Shown here one piece after another: positions 1 to 6,350 of a stretch of 32,475 nucleotides of DNA; position 1 is the stretch's first letter; each line of letters begins with the position of its first letter. Below the pieces are notes generated by a model that saw nothing but the letters and a program-made list of their open reading frames with translations, did no database searches and was not told where the DNA came from. This DNA comes from JAZDMK01 sp043800975 (GTDB lineage Bacteria; Bacteroidota; Bacteroidia; Bacteroidales; JAHJDW01): positions 1 through 32,475 of the forward strand of contig JAZDMK010000106.1 in assembly GCA_043800975.1 (NCBI GenBank). The letters run 5' to 3'. Position numbers and translations under genes: made by a program.

Positions 1-1
1 T

Positions 2-298
2 ACTGTTTGCAGTATAAAATCATGTCCTGAAAAGAATGGCAATGAATTTTTGCTATGTAATGATTGTACTAAATTCCCTTGCAGGCGAATTCGGGATTTG
101 AATAAGCGATATACGATCAAGTATGGAGAAAGCCCTGTCGATAACCTGCAAACAATTAAGAAAATTGGTTTGAAAGAATTTATTAAAGTTGAAAAAGAGA
201 AATGGAAGTGTAAAGAGTGTGGCCAATTAATATGCGTCCATAATGATGTTTGTTTATCCTGTGGTGCAAAAAATCGTTATTTTCCGGAAGCAAAGTAA
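2..298 (+). CDS. DUF3795-like cysteine-rich protein, 5' end cut by window edge
   Basis: The reading frame is open from base 2 to the TAA at 296-298, so the gene begins before the window and the TTG at 50 need not be the start. The visible 98 residues contain many cysteines in pairs: CSIKSC, CNDC, KFPC, then CKECGQLIC and CLSCGAKN near the C-terminus. The FPCxRIRDLNKRYxxKYGESPxxNL stretch and the closing zinc-ribbon-like CxxC pairs resemble the small Cys-rich proteins annotated as DUF3795 in Bacteroidota and other anaerobes. Metal binding is inferred from the cysteine spacing; the function is not known. A near-perfect palindrome follows five bases after the stop. Confidence 0.6.
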   Translation, partial: TVCSIKSCPEKNGNEFLLCNDCTKFPCRRIRDLNKRYTIKYGESPVDNLQTIKKIGLKEFIKVEKEKWKCKECGQLICVHNDVCLSCGAKNRYFPEAK

Positions 299-302
299 AC
301 TT

Positions 303-335
303 ATTCGTAGTACGACTTAGAGTCGTGCTACGAAT
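303..335. repeat. 33-bp imperfect palindrome after the DUF3795-like gene
   Basis: Arms at 303-317 (ATTCGTAGTACGACT) and 321-335 pair at 14 of 15 positions around a TAG loop. It lies just after the stop at 298, so it could end that transcript, but no T-tract follows on either strand. It may instead be a dispersed palindromic repeat of the kind common between Bacteroidota genes; other genomic copies would decide this. Confidence 0.6.
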
Positions 336-448
336 GAAATACAAAACTGAAACGACCACCCTTTCGAATGGCCGCTTCCAACAAACAATGTTTAACAAAC
401 TACTACAGTATTTTTATTTTTAATCCTATTTTTAGCAAGAACCCGACG

Positions 449-742
449 GCTTCCAATAGGAGTTTGACTTTTTCCATATGGAGTACGTCCGATTCCGATT
501 AGAACTTGTCTGATTCCAATTAGAACTTGTCTGATTCCAATTAGAACACGTCCGGATCATGGAAGAATCGCGGGAATTCCAGTTAGAACTTGTCCGATTC
601 CAATTAGAACTTGTCTGGTTCCAATTAGAACTTGTCTGATTCCAATTAGAACACGTCCGGATCATGGAAGAATTACAGGAATTCCAATTAGAACCTGTCG
701 GGATCCAGTTGTTTTCAGTCAGATTCGTATTAGAAGAAGTAT
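449..742. repeat. Tandem array of 14 units of 21 bp with a 105-bp higher-order period
   Basis: Consecutive 21-bp units run without gaps from 449 to 742. The core of the commonest unit reads gattccaattagaacttgt. The outer units (449-490 and 701-742) are degenerate. A divergent unit beginning ggatcatggaagaat occurs at 554-574 and 659-679, exactly 105 bp apart, and the units around it repeat in the same order, so a five-unit block was duplicated. Each standard unit contains an imperfect inverted repeat, TTCCAATTAGAA, with five of six pairs matching, repeated every two helical turns. There are no spacers, so this is not CRISPR. Frames are open through it on both strands because 21 is a multiple of 3. 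Confidence 0.9.
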
Positions 743-1139
743 TTAAAGATGTGTAATCGGAATAGAAGACGGAAGAAAAGCCCCGGTTCCACGCTGCCCC
801 GGGCAAGTGCATAGCCAAAGAGCAGCGGGAGGGGGTTAAAGGCGAATTGTTATATGTAGAAAAATACGGCATGTTGTTGTTTTCTGATATTAAAACGCAG
901 GGATTTTTAAATTATTGTATCGAAAACGAAAATCATTGTTAAAAAATGTAAAAATATTTACATGCTACAGACGACGAGTGACGGTGGGTTGGAGCTAAAA
1001 CGGTGCAGGTTGGAATGAAGGATTGGAATTGTGAAATAAAAAATGTAATTTTGAGAACGGTATTGATATTTTGTGGAATTAAAAACGAGATAACTCTATT
1101 TAAAAAGTAGACACAACAGATAAGTTACAAGATAGGAAA
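743..1139. other. Intergenic stretch with a G+C-rich patch and a small palindrome; no gene seen
   Basis: Together with 299-448 this is the longest stretch here without a credible gene. Bases 781-840 have 39 G+C out of 60 by hand count, with runs such as gccccgg and ctgccccgggc, inside an otherwise A+T-rich spacer. At 946-963 there is a perfect inverted repeat, ATGTAAA-AATA-TTTACAT. I see no tRNA, no transposase fragment and no clear promoter before the next gene at 1140. Confidence 0.5.
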
Positions 1140-1673
1140 ATGGGCATTGGTTTTAATTTATTTTTCATTTTTATCCTTGTTCCAGTGACTGGAATACTCT
1201 TCGTGAAATGGTTGATTTCCGGGAAGAAAATCTTTGGAGAAACTTTTTTAATTATTTGGCTTGGGATATTTGGACTTGCTTTAATTTTTGAGGTTGCTCA
1301 ATGGTTGTCGGCAAAAACTATATTAGAAAAAAAGGACTACTACGGTGAATATGTTGTTAACCGTGACTTTTTCCCAGGCAGGCAATCAGACTGGCAATAT
1401 GATAATTTTAGATTTGAAATAAAGGATAATGACTCTATTTATTTCCACGTGACAAATAAATATAAAATCCTAAAAACTTATCGTGGATCAATTGCAACTA
1501 TAAAATCTTACCGTTCGGAACGATTACTAATAAATATGGAGCAACCGACCCACCATATCATGACAAGTAGCCCAACAATTTATCGCAGTGCCTGGAGTTT
1601 TTATTTAGTATTTAATTCACCTAAATTTAACAACGTATTTTTCAAAAAGGGAAAATGGAAGCCAAGAGACTAA
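1140..1673 (+). CDS. Conserved hypothetical membrane protein, two N-terminal helices
   Basis: This 177-aa product has two hydrophobic segments at about residues 5-27 and 33-55, then a soluble domain. The second part has the pattern KKDYYGEYVVNRDFFPG, a WQYDNFRFEIKDNDSIYFHVT stretch and a C-terminal FNNVFFKKGKWK. I recognise this as resembling a small Bacteroidota family without assigned function; nothing catalytic is visible. It is the first gene of a same-strand run with the secreted protein at 1696, 22 bases downstream. Its A+T-rich codon use matches the genes up to 4790 and differs from the housekeeping genes later in the window. Confidence 0.7.
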   Translation: MGIGFNLFFIFILVPVTGILFVKWLISGKKIFGETFLIIWLGIFGLALIFEVAQWLSAKTILEKKDYYGEYVVNRDFFPGRQSDWQYDNFRFEIKDNDSIYFHVTNKYKILKTYRGSIATIKSYRSERLLINMEQPTHHIMTSSPTIYRSAWSFYLVFNSPKFNNVFFKKGKWKPRD

Positions 1674-1695
1674 GCAAAATGAATGAAAACTTAAA

Positions 1696-2175
1696 ATGAA
1701 AATAAAACTAATCATACTGTTTACTCTTTCATTTCATATTGTGTTTTGTCAGGACACGATCAGAACCATTACTTTGAAACCAATTAGTGAAATGCCATTG
1801 ATTCGCATGATGTCGTTGGGTGAAATAAAAAAACAGAATGATTTCAAGAGTGACAGTATAAATAATAGTTCCTTTTGCAAGAAGAAAAGAAAAATGTATG
1901 AAGACTCTTGTGCTGTAATCAGCATGATGAATCTGGAAGCGATTAAGTTAGAAGTGTTGGATTTGAATTCAAAAAACACAGGCTTTTACTACTATGTCTA
2001 TTGTAGCGATGATATTCCGGCATACTATTATTGCGAAGGTTGTGCTGGCCCGCAAGGCCCTATTATTTGTGACCTAACATTCAAAATAGGTAAAAAAGAA
2101 TTTTCACATATTATTTTAGATGGACCCAGTGGTGAAGTTTTTTATTACGATGACATTCGAAAAATGGCAAAATGA
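1696..2175 (+). CDS. Small secreted hypothetical protein
   Basis: The 159-aa product begins with a clear signal peptide (MKIKLIILFTLSFHIVFC, cleavage probably near residue 18-19). The mature part has several cysteines, including an YYCEGCAGPQGP stretch, and ends in a predicted beta-rich region (FYYDDIRKMAK). I do not recognise the family. The TGA stop at 2173-2175 overlaps an ATG at 2172 (ATGA), the usual geometry of translational coupling, leading into a 27-codon ORF and then the large CAP-domain gene. Export to the periplasm or outer membrane is inferred from the signal peptide; the role is unknown. Confidence 0.7.
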   Translation: MKIKLIILFTLSFHIVFCQDTIRTITLKPISEMPLIRMMSLGEIKKQNDFKSDSINNSSFCKKKRKMYEDSCAVISMMNLEAIKLEVLDLNSKNTGFYYYVYCSDDIPAYYYCEGCAGPQGPIICDLTFKIGKKEFSHIILDGPSGEVFYYDDIRKMAK

Positions 2176-2255
2176 ACAAAAATAAATTAATACTTTTTAA
2201 AGAAAGTAATGAATCTATAAAAAAAGTTGGAATTACCGATTCCATTGATCTTTAG
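2172..2255 (+). CDS. Possible 27-codon coupled small ORF
   Basis: The ATG overlaps the previous stop codon as ATGA, and the TAG stop at 2253-2255 is only three bases before the ATG of the next gene. The peptide begins MNKNKLILFKESNES and ends in VGITDSIDL. It has no membrane segment and no recognised motif. The exact fit between two genes suggests coupling or a leftover of a longer gene, but a 27-codon frame in A-rich DNA can arise by chance. Confidence 0.3.
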   Translation: MNKNKLILFKESNESIKKVGITDSIDL

Positions 2256-2258
2256 AAA

Positions 2259-4790
2259 ATGAGGATACTTTTCAGTTGCATATTACTCTTCCTGATCATT
2301 CTTCCAAAAGATGTCAAATCTCAAACATACAACCGTACTGATGCAGGAAATATTAACATTAAATATTTAGAGTACTTACTTAAGCAGGAGATAGACTCAG
2401 TAAGAAAATCAAAAGGCTTGGATATTTTAATTAACGATTCAATTCTTTATCTGGCCTCAGCCGATCAATCTAAATATTTGTCATCTAAAAAAGAACTAAC
2501 GCATTTTCAAAAAGAAAATCAGGAAAAGTACAGCCCTCAGAACAGAGCCAACTATTTTGGTGCAGTTAATTATGGTGTAGGTGAAAATGTTTTGTGTTCA
2601 TCTTTAAATTACCCCCTTGAAAATCTTTACTTAAATGACCAAAATACATATGAAAGCATTGCACATTCGATGATGGAATTGTGGGTAAATTCTCCGGGGC
2701 ATTATGCGAATATTATAACCAGAGGTTATCACATAACAGGTGTCTCCGTTTATTATAACCCAAAAAAGAATGTGTTCTATGCCGCACAGGTATTTGCGAA
2801 AGTAAATCCCTATTACAGATATAAAAATTGTTCATCTTTTTTTCCTTACGAAAAGTACGATGAAGAGCTTGTTAAGAAAAAATTTGTTCCCAATGATGTA
2901 AAAATCGATACACATAGAAAGCATGCTTATAAGATTAAAAGGGAAAGTCTGAAAAAAAAATGCTGTTATGACAATCAAACTTCCATTTTTAATTACGAGA
3001 GCGTAATGTTAAGGCTTTATAAAGATTCATTATATCTTGGCGTAGAAAAATCACACTTCTCAAGCATAAAACAGTTTTTTAAGAACAAGAAAGATGGAAT
3101 ACTACTGGAGTTTCTCGATTTTGATTATACATACTCTTGCAATTTAATTGACAATACAAGAGTTACGACACGTGAAAACGGAGGCTGTATTTTTAATGGA
3201 ATCATCACCAGACCCGTATATAGAGACAGTATGTTGTACTATCTTGATTTGTTAAAAAAAGAGTATTCCCGTAATAATGACTACATTTTTGTACCCATAG
3301 GGAAATATCCGGATAAATTAAAAGGGAAGAAAATAGATATCAATTTTATAATTCTTCAAAAAAACAGACTTTGCAAAATTATTGAATCGCAAGGGGTCTG
3401 TGGTGCACTGATGGAACCTGAGATTCCGCAATTTGGAATTAAACTGAATTTGGATTCAATAAAATACAGGCCAACACAAGAAGCCAAAAGAAAAGAATTT
3501 AAAGTTTGGTTTGAACAAAACAGCATTAATATCATAAACCCCGACACACTTTATTACATAAAAAAACTGTTAAAAAAGGATGATCTGTTTGTTAGTAAAA
3601 TAATACTGAATGCATACGCAAGCGTAGAAGGTAGTCTTGAAAACAACCGATATCTTTATAAAAAACGTGCCGAGAATATCCAGAAAGTATTTCAATCTGA
3701 ACAGGACTCAACAATTGAACTTACAACAATTACAGAAGAAAATTGGAAATTGTTTTTTAGTCAATTAAAAACATCAAAATTCAGTTACTTACTTGAACTG
3801 GATACCAATCAAATAAAGGATTCTGTTAATGTTCCTGAAAATGCACGCGCACTTGAAAACTTACTATCAAAGCAAAGGTACGGCTTGACGACAGTTTTTT
3901 ATAAGCCAATTATTAATGAACAAAACATTGATAGTTATGCTTTAAATGAGTTTAAAAAATTATGTCAGTTACAAAAGCCTGAATACACTCATCTAAACCG
4001 CTTAAAGAAGTTAACTTCCTTTTTACTGTACCGATGTTTAAGCGGGAAAATCCCATTAGATTCAATTAAGATGTATGCTCCGAATAATAAGAAATACAAC
4101 GAAACAAAAATGCAATTACTTCTTTATGAAATAAAATATGATACAACGAATACCATTTTACCTGACACTGCTTTAAAATTTCTAAAAGAATACAGCATTA
4201 ACAACAATAAAGATTATACAGCCAAGTATAATTATTTCGCATACTTTTTAAACTATAAGGATATTCTTAATACAAAAGCATCGATACCCGATTTAAAGGA
4301 ATTTTTAAATATCTTAAAAGATTCTAAAACCGGAGAAAACACTACAGAGGCTTTTGAATTGTATTATCATTTTAATTACCTCAATTATCTTTACTACAAA
4401 GGTTGGACATTTGCCAGTGTAGAAAAGTCTTTAAATTTCATTAAGGAGTTTTACAAAAAAAATCCACCTAACGACGACCTCAGGTATCAATTGGCTCTTT
4501 ACTTTATTTCATTTCGGCAACTTCAAACCAGTTTGGAGTTACTTGAACCATTAATTCAAGAAGATCACTATATCAAAGAAGCTTTCATTTTATACTTAAA
4601 ATTGTATGATCAACTTCAAATGGCTGGTTTGAAATCAAACTCTGAAGATTTGCTGATAGAAGCTGGAGAAAAGCTTTCTACAATTGATTGGTGTAACCTA
4701 TTCATCGGTCCGTGTAATATCCGGTTCCAGATTTTTAACAATGAAGCTCTGAAAATGAAATACTGTGAGAAATGTAATTCGAAAAAATAA
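2259..4790 (+). CDS. Secreted CAP/SCP-domain protein with OmpA-like segment and helical tail
   Basis: The 843-aa product has a signal peptide (residues 1-21) and then a CAP (SCP/PR1-like) domain at about 30-182. The four residues typical of the CAP pocket can be assigned: H82 in LTHF, E109 in GEN, E140 in MMELW and H148 in NSPGH. Around 447-480 there is an OmpA-like pattern (LNAYASVEGSxxxNRYLYKKRAE), usually linked to peptidoglycan or envelope association. The rest, from about 520, is lysine-rich and helical, with possible TPR-like segments, and ends in a Cys-rich tail (CxxFIGPC, CEKC). CAP domains are not usually enzymes, so I call no activity. It sits three bases after a small ORF and is probably cotranscribed from 1140. 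Base use is very A+T-rich: 13 G+C of 60 at 4081-4140. Confidence 0.75.
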   Translation: MRILFSCILLFLIILPKDVKSQTYNRTDAGNINIKYLEYLLKQEIDSVRKSKGLDILINDSILYLASADQSKYLSSKKELTHFQKENQEKYSPQNRANYFGAVNYGVGENVLCSSLNYPLENLYLNDQNTYESIAHSMMELWVNSPGHYANIITRGYHITGVSVYYNPKKNVFYAAQVFAKVNPYYRYKNCSSFFPYEKYDEELVKKKFVPNDVKIDTHRKHAYKIKRESLKKKCCYDNQTSIFNYESVMLRLYKDSLYLGVEKSHFSSIKQFFKNKKDGILLEFLDFDYTYSCNLIDNTRVTTRENGGCIFNGIITRPVYRDSMLYYLDLLKKEYSRNNDYIFVPIGKYPDKLKGKKIDINFIILQKNRLCKIIESQGVCGALMEPEIPQFGIKLNLDSIKYRPTQEAKRKEFKVWFEQNSINIINPDTLYYIKKLLKKDDLFVSKIILNAYASVEGSLENNRYLYKKRAENIQKVFQSEQDSTIELTTITEENWKLFFSQLKTSKFSYLLELDTNQIKDSVNVPENARALENLLSKQRYGLTTVFYKPIINEQNIDSYALNEFKKLCQLQKPEYTHLNRLKKLTSFLLYRCLSGKIPLDSIKMYAPNNKKYNETKMQLLLYEIKYDTTNTILPDTALKFLKEYSINNNKDYTAKYNYFAYFLNYKDILNTKASIPDLKEFLNILKDSKTGENTTEAFELYYHFNYLNYLYYKGWTFASVEKSLNFIKEFYKKNPPNDDLRYQLALYFISFRQLQTSLELLEPLIQEDHYIKEAFILYLKLYDQLQMAGLKSNSEDLLIEAGEKLSTIDWCNLFIGPCNIRFQIFNNEALKMKYCEKCNSKK

Positions 4791-4856
4791 TGTTAAGCTG
4801 TACCCCTATGCTTAGCCTATGAAAATATCGAGCCCCTCTAATTTCATACAATATCT

Positions 4857-4864
4857 TATCTTTG
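4857..4864 (+). promoter_or_regulatory. Candidate -7 box before the 4909 gene
   Basis: TATCTTTG matches the Bacteroidota TAnnTTTG box and lies 44 bases before the ATG. No convincing TTTG -33 box is seen at the usual distance. Confidence 0.35.
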
Positions 4865-4908
4865 TTTTACTTCATTCACCTGCCTTTCCAGAATAACAAA
4901 ACTGACAA

Positions 4909-5559
4909 ATGCATAAAAGAGCCATAACACCCATTATCTTAGCATTTCTTACGGTTGCATTCATCGCGGTTTGTTTTGCATTGTTTTTTAACCGGAACTC
5001 TAAGCGGCTAACAAAAGTCAAATTTAAAATCGGCGGGATCATCTTGAGTATAACCGCTATGGCATCCGGCTGCATGACAAGTCCGCACTCGACCTGTTAT
5101 ATGACGGGGCCGGGAAGTCCGAGAAGGGAGCATAACTACAGCGCAGGCATTGATGCAGGAATTAAAAACTATACTCTTATCAACGAGGTGAAACTCAATT
5201 ACCAGTTACAACCCGGTCGTATACTTAATAAGCTTTGTGTTTATGTCGGCCCTGAAGGCAGCTTTGTTTTTCAAAACGGAAATTATTCCTCTACACTTGC
5301 TGGGCCCCAGCTGGGCATCCGGTATTACGGCATTCGGCGTCATACATTGTTCTCGGAATTTACTTACAGTAAAAATTTCTGGATAAATAATCAATCTCAG
5401 GCAAATGATAATTTCGGCATTAAACTCGGACTATCGCGGAGAGTAATATGGAACCGCTTCTTTGATGCTTTCATCGGGTATACATTTATCAAAAATGAAA
5501 GCCCGGTAGCGGGCAACATTACTGTGGGATTGCGATACAGATTAACGTATCGTTTGTAA
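4909..5559 (+). CDS. Hypothetical envelope protein, probable small beta-barrel
   Basis: The 216-aa product starts with a membrane segment (residues 7-27) followed by a basic stretch (NRNSKRLTKVKFK) and a second short hydrophobic run ending MASGC, which looks like a lipobox. No in-frame start just before that second run would give a normal lipoprotein signal, so the N-terminus is odd. From about residue 75 to the end the chain alternates hydrophobic and polar residues in strand-like blocks (LGIRYYGIRRHTLFSEFTYS, FFDAFIGYTF, ITVGLRYRLTYRL), like a small outer-membrane beta-barrel. I do not recognise a named family. It is convergent with the RNase H gene, and no clear hairpin separates them. Confidence 0.6.
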   Translation: MHKRAITPIILAFLTVAFIAVCFALFFNRNSKRLTKVKFKIGGIILSITAMASGCMTSPHSTCYMTGPGSPRREHNYSAGIDAGIKNYTLINEVKLNYQLQPGRILNKLCVYVGPEGSFVFQNGNYSSTLAGPQLGIRYYGIRRHTLFSEFTYSKNFWINNQSQANDNFGIKLGLSRRVIWNRFFDAFIGYTFIKNESPVAGNITVGLRYRLTYRL

Positions 5560-5607
5560 TGATAATGTCATTGGGTTTTGTTTGCGTACTTAAGAAAATT
5601 GTCTTAA

Positions 5608-6228
5608 TCACTTCCTCCCGAAATCCGCAGGAATCTCACCCCATTCCGAAGTTTCCCATTTGTAGAGGCGGTTCTTAAAATTGTTTTCCTTCAGCCATAT
5701 TTGCGCACGCTCGATCAACTCAAATAATTTTACATTCTTAGCACTACGCTCCAACTTCGTATTTGCACGGCCTTTGCGTATCCATGAAATAGCCGTGGCC
5801 GAATCGCTGTAAACCGGCATGTTGCTGTTCATCTTTTTTAATAAGGCCAATGCATGAACAATCGCCAGAAATTCACCCACGTTGTTAGTTCCATCGGGAA
5901 AAGGCCCCATGCGGAAAAGCTCCGCTCCTTCCATGGTTTCCACGCCTCTGTATTCCATGATACCGGGATTACCGCTGCAGGCAGCATCCACACAAACACT
6001 GTCTAACAATGGCTCTCCGGTGAGTGCACTGATTTCCTTGTAGGTTCTTTTTACAGGCTCAATGTAGTAACCTTTGCCCCATGCAGCCTCCGCTTCCTGC
6101 TTTGTTGCAAATGATTTATATCGCGCGGCTTCAAAACCCACGACCTGCTTTTTGCATTCATCCCAGGATGCATAGATTCCGGGCACAACGCCCATCCAAA
6201 CCACGTAATACTTCTGCTTTTTCGACAT
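5608..6228 (-). CDS. Ribonuclease H with N-terminal viroplasmin-like RNA/DNA-hybrid-binding domain
   Basis: The protein cleaves the RNA strand of RNA-DNA hybrids. I take the start at MSKKQKYY, giving 206 aa; a frame seven codons longer (from 6249) is possible. Residues 1-55 form the viroplasmin-like domain (YYVVWMGVVPGIYASWDECK... GFEAARYKSF), also found at the N-terminus of eukaryotic and some bacterial RNases H, where it binds hybrids. Residues 76-206 are an RNase HI fold with the acidic residues D81 (VDAACSGNPG), E119 (NNVGEFLAI), D142 (YSDSATA) and D202 (GEIPADFGRK). An alanine replaces the usual glycine after D81. It is divergent from the prolyl oligopeptidase gene. It probably acts in the cytoplasm on R-loops and replication primers. 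Confidence 0.93.
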   Translation of the reverse strand: MSKKQKYYVVWMGVVPGIYASWDECKKQVVGFEAARYKSFATKQEAEAAWGKGYYIEPVKRTYKEISALTGEPLLDSVCVDAACSGNPGIMEYRGVETMEGAELFRMGPFPDGTNNVGEFLAIVHALALLKKMNSNMPVYSDSATAISWIRKGRANTKLERSAKNVKLFELIERAQIWLKENNFKNRLYKWETSEWGEIPADFGRK

Positions 6229-6278
6229 ACTGGCTGTAAAATTAAACAAAACGAGGTGGCAGGCAGTAAATTTCCACT

Positions 6279-6286
6279 TAAATTTG
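6279..6286 (+). promoter_or_regulatory. Candidate -7 box before the prolyl oligopeptidase gene
   Basis: TAAATTTG fits TAnnTTTG and would give a leader of about 58 bases. No TTTG is present at the expected -33 spacing, so support is partial. Confidence 0.3.
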
Positions 6287-6310
6287 ACACAATTATTTTA
6301 ACAACCTATT

Positions 6311-6344
6311 GAATTTCGTAATTCGTAATTTGTAATTCGTAATT
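6311..6344. repeat. Short-period tandem repeat (aattcgt)
   Basis: Four imperfect copies of a 7-8 bp unit (aatttcgt, aattcgt, aatttgt, aattcgt) end just before the A-run preceding the ATG at 6351. They lie in the leader of the prolyl oligopeptidase gene. Confidence 0.6.
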
Positions 6345-6350
6345 AAAAAA

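Noticed and set aside
449..742. CRISPR array
   Set aside because: Units are contiguous with no unique spacers, and there are no cas genes in the window.
432..872. Minus-strand 146-codon frame with repeated SNWNQTS heptads
   Set aside because: The heptads only reflect the 21-bp DNA repeat, whose length is a multiple of three. A plus-strand frame through the same array is also open, there is no signal peptide or domain, and no promoter is seen.
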